Shown here: piece after piece, positions 36,490-46,812 of the stretch
Numbering within the stretch: position 1 is the first letter of the stretch
How the letters are laid out: each line of letters starts with the position of its first letter
DNA from: a bacterium
Lineage (GTDB): Bacteria; Myxococcota_A; UBA9160; UBA6930
Direction of reading: 5' to 3'
Length of the DNA stretch: 48,595 nucleotides
NCBI GenBank assembly: GCA_024228115.1
Contig: JAAETT010000394.1
Span: forward strand, 1 to 48,595
Translations under genes and position numbers: made by a program
The notes under the pieces: model-generated
What the model saw: only the letters and a program-made list of their open reading frames with translations
What the model was told of the DNA's origin: nothing
The model's database searches: none

Positions 36490-37176
36490 TCAGCGCAGGG
36501 CTTCCAGCTCCACGCGCCGGTTGCGAGCCCGCCCCGCATCGGTCCCGTTGTCTGCAACGGGGCGACCTTCGCCGTGACCGACTTCGTCCAAACGCGCGGC
36601 CGCGATGCCATGGCCGACAAGGTAGTTCGCGACCGCGGCGGCGCGCCGCTCGGACAGGCCCTGGTTGTAGGCATCGGTTCCGATCGAATCCGTGTGCCCT
36701 GCAATTCGAACCCGCGTCTCGCGACACTCGCCCAATCGCGAGGCAACCGCGTCGAGGACGGTTCGGCCCGTTGGCAGGATTTCGGACCGGTCGAACTCGA
36801 AGTGGACGCCTTCGAACGTCACGGTCTCGTGGCAGGGATCAGCGGCCACCACGGGGGCCGGCATCGGCGCCGGGGCGGGCCCCGGTTCGGCGGAGGGCTC
36901 CTCGGCAGGCGTCGCTGCCGTCGTCTCCTCGGCTGCGCGATCCTGGAGCGCGTAGCAGATCCCGTAACCGGCAGCGCCGCCCACCAGGATCCCGAGCGCG
37001 CCGTAACCCATGATCGAATCCCCGTCATGACGACGGTCGTTGCTTGCGCCGTAGGCCGCCCCGCCTCCACCGCCAAGGCCGGCACCGATCGCCGCGCAGG
37101 TGGCAGGGGGCGGTGTCGATGCACAGCCCGCCGTGAACAGAAGGATCGCAAGAATCAATGCCATCGTTGAACGCAT
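36490..37176 (-). CDS. OmpA-family peptidoglycan-associated lipoprotein
   Basis: The 228-aa lipoprotein (lipobox FTAGC) has two glycine-zipper segments (GAGLGGGGGAAYGA, ALGILVGGAAGYG), a proline/alanine/glutamate linker, and a C-terminal OmpA domain (FEFDRSEILPTGRTVLD, VRIAGHTDSIGTDAYN, LSERRAAAVANYL, RARNRRVEL) with the residues that bind diaminopimelate. It tethers the outer membrane to peptidoglycan. The ATG at 37176 is preceded by AGGAG. It diverges from the GMC gene across 268 bp in which I see nothing beyond an A-run. Confidence 0.9.
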   Translation of the reverse strand: MRSTMALILAILLFTAGCASTPPPATCAAIGAGLGGGGGAAYGASNDRRHDGDSIMGYGALGILVGGAAGYGICYALQDRAAEETTAATPAEEPSAEPGPAPAPMPAPVVAADPCHETVTFEGVHFEFDRSEILPTGRTVLDAVASRLGECRETRVRIAGHTDSIGTDAYNQGLSERRAAAVANYLVGHGIAAARLDEVGHGEGRPVADNGTDAGRARNRRVELEALR

Positions 37177-37444
37177 TTCAAATCTCCTGGTTTGGCCATC
37201 TGGCGTGTGTCCAATGCCATCGATCGAGGACGGCCATCCGATGTTGATATCAGCAGCGTGCCGAAAGCGCCATTCGCAAAAAAAACCTGAGGGAGGGACA
37301 AGCCCATCGACGTGGGTCGAGGGGGATCAGACGAGTTCATCGCCCACCGGGAGGATCTGGCAGCAATGCAGGACCCGGATCCGGGGGAAGGATCGAGATG
37401 AGCATGGCTGCCAGCGACCGATCCTGGCGAGGTAGTATCCCGCC

Positions 37445-39092
37445 ATGGCAAAGACCGAGTTTGATGTATGCGTGATCGGCACCGGCGCGGGCGGTGGTGT
37501 AATGATCGACCAGCTCACCGCCGCGGGCCTCCAGGTCGTCGCCCTCGAACGCGGCGGCGAGCTCAGCATGGCCGATTTCGACGACGACGAGCTGCGCAAC
37601 CCGATCCGGGACCAGATCTTCTCCCCCCACCAACTCGAGACCTGGCGACCGGACGAGGCCACGCCCACCCAGACGGGGCGTTTCAGTCAGATCGCGCATT
37701 GCGTGGGCGGCACCCTCACCCACTGGGCGGCCTGGTCCTGGCGCTTCCGACCCGACGAATTCCGGGTGCTTCCCGCGGAGGGCCCGGTCGCCGGCGCGAG
37801 CCTCGCGGATTGGCCGATCGGCTACGACGAGATGGAGCCCTTCTACGAGAAAGCCGAGTGGGAATTTGGCGTCTCGGGAACAGGCGACGCGAACCCCTTC
37901 GCCGGCCCCCGCAAGAAGGGCTTCCCCAACCCCGCGCACCCCGAGCGTGTCACGGGACAGGTGTTCGCGCGGGGCGCGAAGAAACTCGGCTACTCGCCCT
38001 TCCCTGTTCCGATGGCGATCAACTCGCGTGCCTATGCCGGGCGCCCGCGCTGCATGTACGGTGGCGCCTGCCGCTCCTACGGCTGCCCCATCCATGCCAA
38101 GGGCACGACCTTCTCGATCTCCTTGCCGCGTGCACGAGCGACGGGAAACCTCGACCTCCGACCCGGCGCGATGGTCGTCGGGCTGCCAATGAAGGACGGA
38201 CGCGTAGTCGGCGCGCGCTACCTGGACGCCGCGGGGACGATCCATGAAGTCCGTGCGCGCCAGGTCATCCTCGCCGCGGGCACCGTGGGAACGCCCCACT
38301 TGCTGCTGCTCTCGTCGTCCGGCGAATTTCCCCAGGGCCTCGCGAATGGCTCGGGGCTGGTCGGCAAGAACCTCCAGTTCCATCACCATCCGGGGGCAGT
38401 CGGCGTCTTCGACGACGACCTGCGCGCCTACACCGGTTTCGAGACCCACACGGCCATCGACGACTTGCACGCGAGCGACGCGAAGCGCGGTTTCATCCGC
38501 GGCGGCGTCGTCGCCGAGCTGAACACCTTCACCCATCGCCTACTCGCTGGTGCTCGAGCCCGCCCTGCGCGGGGCCGAGCGTTCCTGGGGCGCGACGCTC
38601 AAACAACGGCTCCGGCAATTCCCGCGAACACTGGTGCTGGCCGGCATCTGCGAGGAGCTGCCGATGGAAGACAACCGGGTCGATCTCGACCCGGTCGTGA
38701 AAGACCGCTTCGGCCTGCCCGTCCCGCGCTTCACCAAACGCCAGCATCCGAACGATCTGGCAATGTTCCGCTGGTACGAGAAGAAGCTGGCCGAGATCGT
38801 CGAAGCCGCGGGAGGAAAGCAGGTCGCGACGCGCATCCCCGACCTCTCCATCGACGAGAACACCCATCAGAAGGGCAACGCCCACAACCACGGAACATGC
38901 CGGATGGGCGATGATCCCTCGAAGTCGGTCGTCGACAAATTTTGCCGCAGCCACGAGGTGCCGAACCTGTGGATCGTGGATGGCAGCGTGATGCCAACCA
39001 ACGGCGGCTACAACCCGACGCTGACGATCCTGGCCAACGCCTACCGGGTCGCCGACCACCTCCTGGGCGAAGTAAAGAGGCAGAGCCTGTGA
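37445..39092 (+). pseudogene. GMC-family oxidoreductase, interrupted by a frameshift
   Basis: The first part (from the ATG at 37445) has the FAD-binding GTGAGGGVMIDQL, typical GMC features (HCVGGTLTHWAAWSWRF, DWPIGYDEMEPFYEKAEWEF) and GLVGKNLQFHHHPG. At about 38525 the frame is lost and the remaining sequence is in the next frame: YSLVLEPALRGAERSWG through the C-terminal HNHGTCRMGDDP and NGGYNPTLTILANAYRVAD, ending at 39092. Removing one T near 38529 restores a continuous chain of about 548 residues. The Tat-targeted subunit behind it overlaps by 4 bp and is intact. Family knowledge: flavoprotein subunits of alcohol/sugar dehydrogenases. Either a real mutation or a one-base sequence error. 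Confidence 0.85.
38522..38545 (+). other. Frameshift region in the GMC oxidoreductase
   Basis: Upstream reading (GGVVAELNTFTH) and downstream reading (PSPIAYSLVLEPA) meet here with a +1 shift; deleting one base in the TTC at about 38528-38530 joins them smoothly. Confidence 0.75.
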
Positions 39093-39670
39093 CGGATTCG
39101 CGTCTCTCCCGCCGCCAACTCCTGAAGGACGGAACCCTCCTGGGCGGCGGCCTCTGGCTCGGCAGCCAGATCCCCTTCCCTCGCGCCGCACGAGCGGCCG
39201 CTGCGTCGGACGAGCCGGAAGTCTTGACCGCTGACGAGTGGAAGAGCCTCGAGGCGATCACCGCGCGCATCCTGCCGACGGATGATCAGCCCGGGGCGAA
39301 GGAGGCGGGCTGCACCAACTTCATCGACAAGGCCTTGTTGCATGAAGAAGCGGCGGCACTTCCTCTCTACCGGACGGGCCTCGCGGAGATCGAGGCCACA
39401 GCGGTGACACGCTACGGCAAGGGATTCGCTTCCCTCACGGAGGCGGAGCAAGACGCTCTGCTCGTTGACGTAGAGCAGACCGAGTTCTTCGAGACCGTGC
39501 GTGTCCACACCCTGATCGGCTTCCTCGCGGACCCGAAGTACGGCGCCAACCGGGACTTCTCAGGCTGGCGGGTCGCCGGCTACCCGGGGCCGCGGCATCG
39601 GCGAGGCGGCTACACACCGGAGCAGGTGACCGGCGCGGCCCCGGTTCGGGCGATCTGGGAAGACGAATAG
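39089..39670 (+). CDS. Gluconate 2-dehydrogenase subunit 3 family protein (Tat-exported)
   Basis: The 193-aa product has a twin-arginine signal (SRRQLLKDGTLLGGG) and a helical domain with VLTADEWKSLEAITARILP and GCTNFIDKALL, typical of the small subunit that accompanies GMC dehydrogenases at the periplasmic side of the inner membrane. GTG at 39089 overlaps the GMC stop by 4 bp, so they are coupled, and the pair is expected to fold together before Tat export. A cytochrome subunit is not adjacent in the same strand, but a di-heme cytochrome lies convergently. Confidence 0.85.
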   Translation: MTDSRLSRRQLLKDGTLLGGGLWLGSQIPFPRAARAAAASDEPEVLTADEWKSLEAITARILPTDDQPGAKEAGCTNFIDKALLHEEAAALPLYRTGLAEIEATAVTRYGKGFASLTEAEQDALLVDVEQTEFFETVRVHTLIGFLADPKYGANRDFSGWRVAGYPGPRHRRGGYTPEQVTGAAPVRAIWEDE

Positions 39671-39678
39671 GACGCGGG

Positions 39679-40692
39679 CTATTCCACCGGCGCCGGCTCG
39701 GCGATGTACGCGGCGTCCACCTCACCCGTCAGGCTGTCGAGGAAGCTGACGATGTCGGCGATCGTCGCCGCGTCGAGCTCACGGTCGAGCTGGTGCCAGG
39801 CCATCAGGCGAACGACCTCCGAGAGATCCGTGAGGCTTCCGTCGTGGAACCAGGGGCCGGTCTTCGCGATGTTGCGCAGTGACGGAACCTTGAAGAAGGA
39901 CTTGTCCGCGGCGTTCCCTGTAACCGACATACGACCGGTGTCCTCGGTCTCGTAGGGATGAACGAGGCCGAGCTTCTGGAACATGGCGCCCCCGAGCGCC
40001 GGGCCGGAATGGCAGGTGGTACAGCCGGTCTCGAAGAAGGCCGCCAGGCCGCGCAGCTGCGCCTCGTCCAGGGCGGCGTCATTGCCGGCCAGGAAGGCGT
40101 CGAAGGGGCCGGGTGTGAGCAAGCGCCGCTCGAAGGCGCCGATCGCCTTGGCCAGGTTGTCGTAGGTCAGCGCATCGGCCTCGCCCGGAAATGCCGCCGC
40201 AAACAGCGGGGCGTAGCCTGCGATCCCGCGCAGCTTCGCGATCACCGCGGCGTCCGACGGCATGGCCATCTCGATCGGGTTCAGGATCGGCCCCTTCGCC
40301 TGGGCTTCGACATCGGGCTCCCGCCCATCCCAGAACTGGGTGGCGTGGAGCGCGGCGTTGTACACGGTCGGCGAATTCCGTCCGCCGCGCTGCCCCTCGT
40401 GCCCAGGTGACGTGGGCTCGCCGTCCGCGCCAAAGCGATCCAGGGGATGACAGGAGTTGCAGCTGATGTCGTCGGCGAGGGAGAGTCGCTCATCGAAGTA
40501 GAGCAACCGGCCGAGTTCGATCTTCGCTTCGGTGACGGAGTTGGCCGGGTTGACCGCCTCTTTCGGAAGCTCGCCGAACGCGATTCCGACTCGTGCCCGC
40601 AGGGCCGCCGCGTCCGGATTCGCCGCACCGGTGCTCGCAACCAGGACGATCAATAGTCCACCGATCCAGCTTCCCATCTTCATCTGGCACAT
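39679..40692 (-). CDS. Di-heme cytochrome c peroxidase (CcpA/MauG family)
   Basis: The 337-aa periplasmic protein has a signal peptide (GSWIGGLLIVLVASTGAA) and two heme-binding motifs, C78-x-x-C81-H82 (CNSCH) and C224-x-x-C227-H228 (CTTCH), as in bacterial cytochrome c peroxidases and MauG-like proteins. The closing PSLRNIAKTGPWFHDGSLTDL is family-typical. The start is the ATG at 40692, preceded by AGGAGG; it begins MCQMKMGSW. It ends 8 bp from the Tat subunit gene in convergent orientation. It could reduce peroxide or accept electrons from the GMC dehydrogenase. Confidence 0.88.
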   Translation of the reverse strand: MCQMKMGSWIGGLLIVLVASTGAANPDAAALRARVGIAFGELPKEAVNPANSVTEAKIELGRLLYFDERLSLADDISCNSCHPLDRFGADGEPTSPGHEGQRGGRNSPTVYNAALHATQFWDGREPDVEAQAKGPILNPIEMAMPSDAAVIAKLRGIAGYAPLFAAAFPGEADALTYDNLAKAIGAFERRLLTPGPFDAFLAGNDAALDEAQLRGLAAFFETGCTTCHSGPALGGAMFQKLGLVHPYETEDTGRMSVTGNAADKSFFKVPSLRNIAKTGPWFHDGSLTDLSEVVRLMAWHQLDRELDAATIADIVSFLDSLTGEVDAAYIAEPAPVE

Positions 40693-40841
40693 CTCGAGAT
40701 GCCTCCTCTTTCGGCGTGGCGTTCTTTCCGCCTGCGCAGCTTCCACCCGCCCGTGTTCGTGGGGAGTGCCGCTGCAGCTTTGCGAACTTTTTAGGCTACC
40801 GCAGCCACGCGAGGAACCATCGAGATCGGGTGCCAAAGAGG

Positions 40842-40856
40842 CCCGCCGGCAGCGGG
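40842..40856 (-). terminator. Weak hairpin after the tRNA-Pro gene
   Basis: On the minus strand CCCGC, loop TGCCG, GCGGG is followed by CCTCTTT, about 40 bases past the tRNA 3' end. The stem is only five base pairs and the T-run is poor, so the call is weak. Confidence 0.25.
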
Positions 40857-40896
40857 TCGAACTTCCACACGATCAGACCCGTCCTACGAGGGCAAG

Positions 40897-40972
40897 TGGT
40901 CGGGGTGGGGGGATTCGAACCCCCGACGCTGACCACCCAAAGATCAGGCTCTGGCCGCTGAGCTACACCCCG
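40897..40972 (-). tRNA. tRNA-Pro(UGG)
   Basis: The 76-nt minus-strand sequence folds as a full cloverleaf: acceptor CGGGGTG/CACCCCG, D arm GCTC/GAGC, anticodon stem TGATC/GGTCA with the loop TTTGGGT (anticodon TGG, G37 as expected for tRNA-Pro), variable loop GCGTC, T arm GGGGG-TTCGAAT-CCCCC, discriminator A, and an encoded CCA. It reads CCA and, by wobble, other proline codons. Confidence 0.96.
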
Positions 40973-41012
40973 ACGGGCTGAAAGGATAGCCAACTCGACG
41001 TTGGAGTTCGGG

Positions 41013-43028
41013 TCAGGCCGCGAAGGGGAGAACCAGGGTGACGACGGTGCCTTTGCCCGGCTCGGTCACCACGCGAAGAGCACCGCCACTCTGCTCAGCG
41101 ATTCCGTAGACGGTGGCCAGGCCGAGGCCGGTGCCTCGCCCGACCTCCTTGGTCGTGAAGAAGGGCTCGAACATTCGCGAGCGGGTCTCCTCGTCCATAC
41201 CACTGCCATGGTCGGAGACCGAGAGAGCGGCGTAGCGCCCGGGGGCGAGGTCCGGAAATGTTCCGGACGGCCCGTCGGAGACGACAACCTCCTCAGTACT
41301 CAGCGTGACCGTCCCGCCTTCGGGCATGGCGTCCCGTGCGTTCACACAGAGATTCACCAGCACCTGTTGGATGTGGTTCGGGTCGGCCATGACGGGCGGG
41401 AGAGTCGGGCCGAGGCGTGTCGCCAGTGTCGCCTCGGCACCGAGGGCGCCGCGCAGCACCATCTCGAGGCGTTCGACGGCGGCATTCAGATCGAGGCGCT
41501 CGGGTTGTGCGGCCTGGCGACGTGAAAAGGCGAGCAGCTGGCCAACCGTGATTGCGGCGCGCCGCGCCGCATCCTGGATGGTGGCGGCGGCCCCATGAAG
41601 CTCGGACTCTCCGTCGAGGGATTCGACGAGTTGCTCCGCGTAGCCCTGGATCACGGTGAGGAGGTTGTTGAACTCATGGGCTGCGCCGCCCGCGAGCCGC
41701 CCCACCGCATCCATCTTCTGGGAGTGGCGAAGCTCCTCTTCGAGTTCGTTCTCGCGGGTAACGTCTCGGATGACGCCCACGTAGCTTTCGACGCGTCCGG
41801 CTCGGCCGCGCACGGGGGTGATGCTCGCATCTCGAAAATGACACGAACCATCCGCCCAGACGGAGGAATAGCGCCCACGCCACATGCGACCGGTCCCGAG
41901 TGATTCCGCGATCTCGACCATCAGATCGTCGTCGCCCTGCCCTTCGGAAAGGATGGTGACATCACTTCCAACCAGCGAATTCCGGCCCATCATCTGCGAT
42001 GCAGCGTCGTTGGCGTAGAGGATTCGCGCGTTCCTACCGATCACCAGGATTCCCTCTTCCGCCTGGTCGGTTGCCATCGCGAGGCGGTTGAGTTCGGATT
42101 GACGGCGTAGCACGCCAAACGCAAGGATCCCGACCAGCCCACATGCCCCGAGCACACCTGCCAGGTTGAGGAAATCAGAGGACGTAACGAGTTGATCGAC
42201 ACGGCTCGGTGTGGGTGCGACAACCAGGACGAGGGGACGATCGAGCAACGCGATCTTCCGCTCCTTCGAGAAAGGCCAGGGCTTCAAACCACGGTCTTCC
42301 TCCCCCGTCGGGGCGAATGCAACCAGTCCGTCTTCCTCGACCAGCGCGATCTCGTATTCGCCTTTCAGCTGGTAGGCCACACGGGAGACCTCGACCATCC
42401 GATCGATGCGAAAAACCGCATTCACGAACCCGACAACGGCGCCGTCGGTTCCCTTCACCGGCCAATAGCTGGCGAAGCCTCGCCCACCTTGCAGGAAATC
42501 CACGATCGCCCGGCTACGTGCAGGAGCACCGGTTTCCGTGGCTCGCCGAATGGCCTCCGACACATCGGGCGCCGGATGATCATGCAGGTTCCGACCCAGC
42601 GCGGCCTCGTTGCCCTCGTTGGGCACCGTCGTCCGGATCACCCAATCCGGGCCGAGCCAGTTGAGGGCCTGGAGGCCCGGAAGGCGATCCAGGAAGAGTT
42701 GGGCATCGCGCCGAAACACCTCCGGCTTGCCCGCATAGTGATCATTCCAACGCTCGACGAACGGCTGGATCGCGGCGAGGCGCCCATCGGTCCAGCTCAT
42801 CAGATGGTTGGCCACCTGATCCGCAATCATGCCCGCTTCGCGCTCGAGGGCCTGGCGGCGGTAGCTGCGTACCTCCATTCCGGCGAGCCCCACCAGGAGA
42901 AGCAGGACCATCACGATCGCCGACGCGCCCGCCCGGGCAGGCCGTGAGTTCGACGACCACAGCGCCTCACCCGGCACGCCGGAGTTGAGAATCCGCCGCC
43001 GGGTGTCGCCCTTCTCGTTAGTGCTCAC
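41013..43028 (-). CDS. Membrane-bound PAS sensor histidine kinase
   Basis: The 671-aa protein has a TM helix (about 36-50), an extracytoplasmic sensing domain of about 230 residues resembling a CHASE domain ([31 protein letters not shown]), a second TM (about 286-306), a PAS domain (318-425), a HisKA dimer domain with the phospho-acceptor H451 ([13 protein letters not shown]), and a HATPase domain ([45 protein letters not shown]). No receiver domain is attached and no cognate regulator is adjacent. Start GTG at 43028; the tRNA is downstream. The signal is unknown. Confidence 0.9.
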   Translation of the reverse strand: MSTNEKGDTRRRILNSGVPGEALWSSNSRPARAGASAIVMVLLLLVGLAGMEVRSYRRQALEREAGMIADQVANHLMSWTDGRLAAIQPFVERWNDHYAGKPEVFRRDAQLFLDRLPGLQALNWLGPDWVIRTTVPNEGNEAALGRNLHDHPAPDVSEAIRRATETGAPARSRAIVDFLQGGRGFASYWPVKGTDGAVVGFVNAVFRIDRMVEVSRVAYQLKGEYEIALVEEDGLVAFAPTGEEDRGLKPWPFSKERKIALLDRPLVLVVAPTPSRVDQLVTSSDFLNLAGVLGACGLVGILAFGVLRRQSELNRLAMATDQAEEGILVIGRNARILYANDAASQMMGRNSLVGSDVTILSEGQGDDDLMVEIAESLGTGRMWRGRYSSVWADGSCHFRDASITPVRGRAGRVESYVGVIRDVTRENELEEELRHSQKMDAVGRLAGGAAHEFNNLLTVIQGYAEQLVESLDGESELHGAAATIQDAARRAAITVGQLLAFSRRQAAQPERLDLNAAVERLEMVLRGALGAEATLATRLGPTLPPVMADPNHIQQVLVNLCVNARDAMPEGGTVTLSTEEVVVSDGPSGTFPDLAPGRYAALSVSDHGSGMDEETRSRMFEPFFTTKEVGRGTGLGLATVYGIAEQSGGALRVVTEPGKGTVVTLVLPFAA

Positions 43029-43058
43029 GAACTTCCATCGACACCCCGCGCAGTCGCC

Positions 43059-43724
43059 TCAAGCGAGCTGGATCAGGTTGAAGACCTTCTCCTCGAGCCA
43101 CACGACCAGCTCCCGCAAGGCCTCGGGCCGGATTTCGTGCTGCATCTCATATTCCCGGTAGTGGACATTGACGCCCCGGGCGAGCAGCTTCTCCCGGCTC
43201 TCCTGGGCGCGCGCCACCGGGATCATCGGGTCTTCGGTGCCATGGATGAGAAGTGCCGGGAAATTCTCGAGGGCTGGTTGGCTCGGAACCCCCTTCTCCA
43301 CGTGATCGGGCAGCCAGCTCGAGAGGGCGATCAGACCCGCGAAGCGCTCGGGGTTTCGCAGGACCAGGTCGTAGGCCATGACCCCACCTTGGCTGAAACC
43401 CATCACGACGGTCTTGCGCGGATCCATGGGATATCTCTGCGCGGCTTCATCGATGAAACTCTCGACCGCCTTGCTGGCAGCCTCGAACGCCTCGGGATCG
43501 ATCTCGCGATCCTCGGTGATCGGCCACCAGCCAAAACCCAGCATGCCCTGGCCGATTTCGAAGGCGACCGGACCCTGAGGGCACAGCACCAGGGCTCCCC
43601 CGCCATGGAGAACCGGTGCCAACCCGAGCAGGTCATGAGCGTTCGCCCCCCAGCCGTGAAGCATCAGGATCGTGGGAAACGGGCCCTCTCCGGGAGGGAC
43701 GTGCGCAGCGTACATGAGGTCCAT
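43059..43724 (-). CDS. Phospholipase/carboxylesterase family hydrolase
   Basis: The 221-aa alpha/beta hydrolase of the carboxylesterase/PF02230 type has LMLHGWGANAHDL (oxyanion region), the nucleophile Ser in MGFSQGGVMAYDL, the acid in LLIHGTEDPMIPV, and a C-terminal catalytic His in EYEMQHEIRPEAL. It cleaves short-chain esters or lysophospholipids in the cytosol. It lies 30 bp upstream of the histidine kinase gene on the same strand and may be cotranscribed with it. ATG at 43724. Confidence 0.88.
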   Translation of the reverse strand: MDLMYAAHVPPGEGPFPTILMLHGWGANAHDLLGLAPVLHGGGALVLCPQGPVAFEIGQGMLGFGWWPITEDREIDPEAFEAASKAVESFIDEAAQRYPMDPRKTVVMGFSQGGVMAYDLVLRNPERFAGLIALSSWLPDHVEKGVPSQPALENFPALLIHGTEDPMIPVARAQESREKLLARGVNVHYREYEMQHEIRPEALRELVVWLEEKVFNLIQLA

Positions 43725-43800
43725 CCGGAGAACCTAGACATTCCCAAGCCAGCCGCCCCCCAGGATGCGGAGCGCCCCTTTTCTGCTACATCCCCGCGTC

Positions 43801-45207
43801 ATGCCCGCCCCTCGTAGCCTGTTCGACAAAGTCTGGGAAACGCACTCGGTCCGGGAGCTTCCGGACGGGCAGACCCAGCTGTTCATCGGCCTGCACCTCG
43901 TCCACGAGGTCACCAGCCCGCAGGCGTTCGCCATGCTGAAGGAAATGAAGCTCGGCGTCCGTTACCCCCAGCGCACATTTGCCACCGTCGATCACATCAT
44001 CCCGACGGATTCGCAGCTGCGGCCCCTCGCCGACGATCTTGCCGAGGAGATGATGGTCGCCCTGGAACGGAATTGCCGCGAGCACGACATCCCCCTCTTC
44101 GATTCGGCGAGTGGCCGGCAGGGTGTCGTCCATGTGATCGGGCCCGAACTCGGCCTGACCCAGCCTGCCATGACCGTGGCGTGCGGCGACAGCCATACAT
44201 CCACCCATGGCGCGTTCGGCGCGATCGCCTTCGGCATCGGCACGAGCCAGGTTCGCGACGTGCTGGCCACCCAATGCCTGGCCATGGAGAAGCCCAAGCT
44301 GCGGCGCATCGAAGTGTCGGGGAAGCTAGGCGCGGGCGTCTACGCCAAGGACGTGATTCTCCACATCATCCGGCAGCTCGGCGTCAAGGGCGGCGTCGGA
44401 TTCGCCTATGAGTACGCCGGGACCGTGATCGAAGCCATGACGATGGAAGAGCGCCTCACGGTCTGCAACATGTCGATCGAAGGCGGCGCGAGGGTCGGCT
44501 ACATCAACCCGGACGAAGTGGCCTTCGACTATCTTCGCGGCCGCGAGTATGCACCGACCGGTGAGACCTGGGGTGCCGCAGAGCAATGGTGGCGAAGCAT
44601 GGCCAGCGAGCCCGGCGCCCCTTGCGACGATCTCATTTCGTTGGCAGGCGAGGACATCCCGCCCACGGTCACCTGGGGGATTCATCCCGGCCAGTCCGCG
44701 GGCGCCGACGAACCCATCCCGAACCTCAGCGATGTGCCCGACGCGGACCGGACCGCCTTTGCCGAAGCACTCGAGTTCATGGGCTTCCGGCCCGGACAGC
44801 CGATCGCGGGCACGAAGATCGATGTTGCCTTCATCGGATCCTGCACGAACGGCCGGATCTCGGATCTCCGCGAGGCCGCCCGCGTCGCAAAGACCGGCAA
44901 GGTCGCGGATGGCGTGCGGACGCTGATCGTCCCCGGCTCCCAGGCGGTCGCCCGCGAAGCCGAAGCGGAAGGGCTCGATCAGGTGTTTCGCGCGGCAGGC
45001 TTCGATTGGCGGGAGCCCGGCTGCTCCATGTGTCTCGCCATGAACCCGGACAAGCTGCAGGGACGCGAGGTCTCCGCGTCCTCGAGCAATCGCAACTTCA
45101 AGGGCCGACAAGGCTCCCCCACAGGACGCACGCTGCTCATGTCACCAGCCATGGTGGCTGCAGCGGCGTTGAAGGGCGAAGTCGTCGACGTCCGCGAGGT
45201 GCTGTAG
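43801..45207 (+). CDS. leuC: 3-isopropylmalate dehydratase large subunit
   Basis: The 468-aa aconitase-family enzyme isomerises 2- to 3-isopropylmalate in leucine synthesis. The 4Fe-4S cluster ligands are in [12 protein letters not shown] and [31 protein letters not shown] is the substrate-site signature. The ATG at 43801 starts [15 protein letters not shown], standard for LeuC; a longer frame from 43765 is less likely. leuD follows with 2 bp in between; leuA and leuB are not in the window. Confidence 0.96.
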   Translation: MPAPRSLFDKVWETHSVRELPDGQTQLFIGLHLVHEVTSPQAFAMLKEMKLGVRYPQRTFATVDHIIPTDSQLRPLADDLAEEMMVALERNCREHDIPLFDSASGRQGVVHVIGPELGLTQPAMTVACGDSHTSTHGAFGAIAFGIGTSQVRDVLATQCLAMEKPKLRRIEVSGKLGAGVYAKDVILHIIRQLGVKGGVGFAYEYAGTVIEAMTMEERLTVCNMSIEGGARVGYINPDEVAFDYLRGREYAPTGETWGAAEQWWRSMASEPGAPCDDLISLAGEDIPPTVTWGIHPGQSAGADEPIPNLSDVPDADRTAFAEALEFMGFRPGQPIAGTKIDVAFIGSCTNGRISDLREAARVAKTGKVADGVRTLIVPGSQAVAREAEAEGLDQVFRAAGFDWREPGCSMCLAMNPDKLQGREVSASSSNRNFKGRQGSPTGRTLLMSPAMVAAAALKGEVVDVREVL

Positions 45208-45209
45208 CC

Positions 45210-45812
45210 ATGACGAGTATCGTCGAACGGGTCGAGGGCCGCGCATGTGTCGTGCGCGGAAACGATATCGACACCGATCGGATCATCCCCGCACGCTTCC
45301 TGCGCTGCGTCGTTTTCGATGGGCTCGGCGAGCATGCCTTCGAAGATGACCGCGAGCAGGCGAAGGGCGATCATCCCCTGGATGACGAACGATTCGCGGG
45401 AGCGAGCATCCTCGTCGTCGGCGAGAACTTCGGCTGCGGCTCTTCCCGGGAGCACGCGCCGCAATCGCTCCACCGCTTCGGCTTCCAGGCCTTCGTCGGA
45501 GCGTCGTTCGCCGAGATCTTCGCAGGAAACTGCACGGCCCTGGGCTTGCCCTGTGTCACCCTCGAGCCGAACGATCTCGAAGCCCTGATGGAGAGCGTCA
45601 GCCTCGATCCCACCCAGGAGGTCGTCGTCGACCTGGCCGGGCGCAGCCTCACCTACAAGGGCGGCACCTTGCCCGCCGGCGTCCGTGACGGCACCCGCAA
45701 GGCGCTCCTCGAAGGCACGTGGAACGCCACCCGTGTCCTGCTGGAGGCCGGCGACGCGATCGATACCCAGGCCGCAACGATCCCCTATGTGACGGGTTTC
45801 GGCGCCGCCTGA
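45210..45812 (+). CDS. leuD: 3-isopropylmalate dehydratase small subunit
   Basis: The 200-aa swivelling subunit of isopropylmalate isomerase. Marks are RGNDIDTDRIIPARFL at the N-terminus and GENFGCGSSREHAPQSL, the anion-binding loop. ATG at 45210 starts 2 bp after the leuC stop, a translationally coupled pair that forms a heterodimer with it. It ends 20 bp from the convergent epimerase. Confidence 0.96.
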   Translation: MTSIVERVEGRACVVRGNDIDTDRIIPARFLRCVVFDGLGEHAFEDDREQAKGDHPLDDERFAGASILVVGENFGCGSSREHAPQSLHRFGFQAFVGASFAEIFAGNCTALGLPCVTLEPNDLEALMESVSLDPTQEVVVDLAGRSLTYKGGTLPAGVRDGTRKALLEGTWNATRVLLEAGDAIDTQAATIPYVTGFGAA

Positions 45813-45832
45813 GCCCCGGGAGGCTTCGCGGC

Positions 45833-46810
45833 CTAATAAGCCTCGATGCGGTGGGCCCAGCTGCGCTCGGCCTCATACCAGGCGACGCAGCGGGCGATTC
45901 CGTCTTCGAGGGAGATCTGGGGAGCCCAATCCAGCAGGGCGGCCGCCTTGTCGATGCTCGCCCAGGTGGCCGGAACGTCGGCCGGATGGGCGGGCTCGTG
46001 CTCGATGATTGCCTTGCGCCCGAGCGCCTGTTCCACGGTGCGAATGAGCTCGTTCACCTGGAACGGCTGATCGCCTCCGAGGTTGATGACCTCGAAGCCA
46101 AGGGGCCGCGCAGCCGCGATCGTCCCACGCGCGATGTCATCGACGAAGGTGAAATCCCGCGACATCGTGCCATCACCGTAGACGATGATCGGGAAGCCTT
46201 CGCGAATCCGTTGCACGAAACGAAAGACACCCATATCCGGCCGACCGGCGGGGCCGTAGACCGTGAAATAGCGCAACACGGAGACATCGATGCCGTGAAG
46301 CGCATGATACGTATGGGCCAGCGCTTCAGCGCCGCCCTTCGACGCAGCGTAGGGAGAGAGCGGTCGACTCGTATCCTGATCCTCGGTATAGGGGCACGGA
46401 TTCGCTGCCCCGTAGAGGCTGGAGGTCGAAGCGAGCACGAACTTGGAGATCCCATGCTCGCGACAGAGCTCGAGCATGTTGAGCGTGCCCGTGATGTTCG
46501 TCTCCACGTACATCCAGGGATATTCGACGCTCGAGCGCACACCGGCCCTTGCTGCCAGGTTGAAGACCGCGTCGAAGCGGTGATCGCGCAGCGCTGGCAT
46601 GCGAAGGGTCGTCGGATCGGCAACGCTGGCCTCGACGAAGCTGAAGGCGGGTTGCGCCTGGAGGGCGCCCAGCCGGTGTTGCTTCATGCGGATATCGTAG
46701 GCGTCGTTCATGTTGTCGAGGCCGACCACATGGTGGCCCTCGGCAAGCAGCAGCCCCGCCGTGCGTGCGCCGATCATGCCTGCGGCGCCGGTCACGAGGT
46801 AGTTGGACAC
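45833..46810 (-). CDS. NAD-dependent nucleotide-sugar epimerase (UDP-glucuronate 4-epimerase-like)
   Basis: The 325-aa extended SDR enzyme has the NAD motif VTGAAGMIGARTAG (GxxGxxG), LDNMNDAYD, and the catalytic YxxxK in SPYAASKGGAEALA, with STSSLYG upstream. GLDNMNDAYDIRMKQHRL and YFTVYGPAGRPDMG resemble UDP-glucuronate 4-epimerases, which supply UDP-galacturonate for surface polysaccharide. The GTG at 46810 lies 2 bp after the stop of the enoyl-CoA hydratase gene upstream. Confidence 0.88.
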   Translation of the reverse strand: MSNYLVTGAAGMIGARTAGLLLAEGHHVVGLDNMNDAYDIRMKQHRLGALQAQPAFSFVEASVADPTTLRMPALRDHRFDAVFNLAARAGVRSSVEYPWMYVETNITGTLNMLELCREHGISKFVLASTSSLYGAANPCPYTEDQDTSRPLSPYAASKGGAEALAHTYHALHGIDVSVLRYFTVYGPAGRPDMGVFRFVQRIREGFPIIVYGDGTMSRDFTFVDDIARGTIAAARPLGFEVINLGGDQPFQVNELIRTVEQALGRKAIIEHEPAHPADVPATWASIDKAAALLDWAPQISLEDGIARCVAWYEAERSWAHRIEAY

Positions 46811-46812
46811 GC

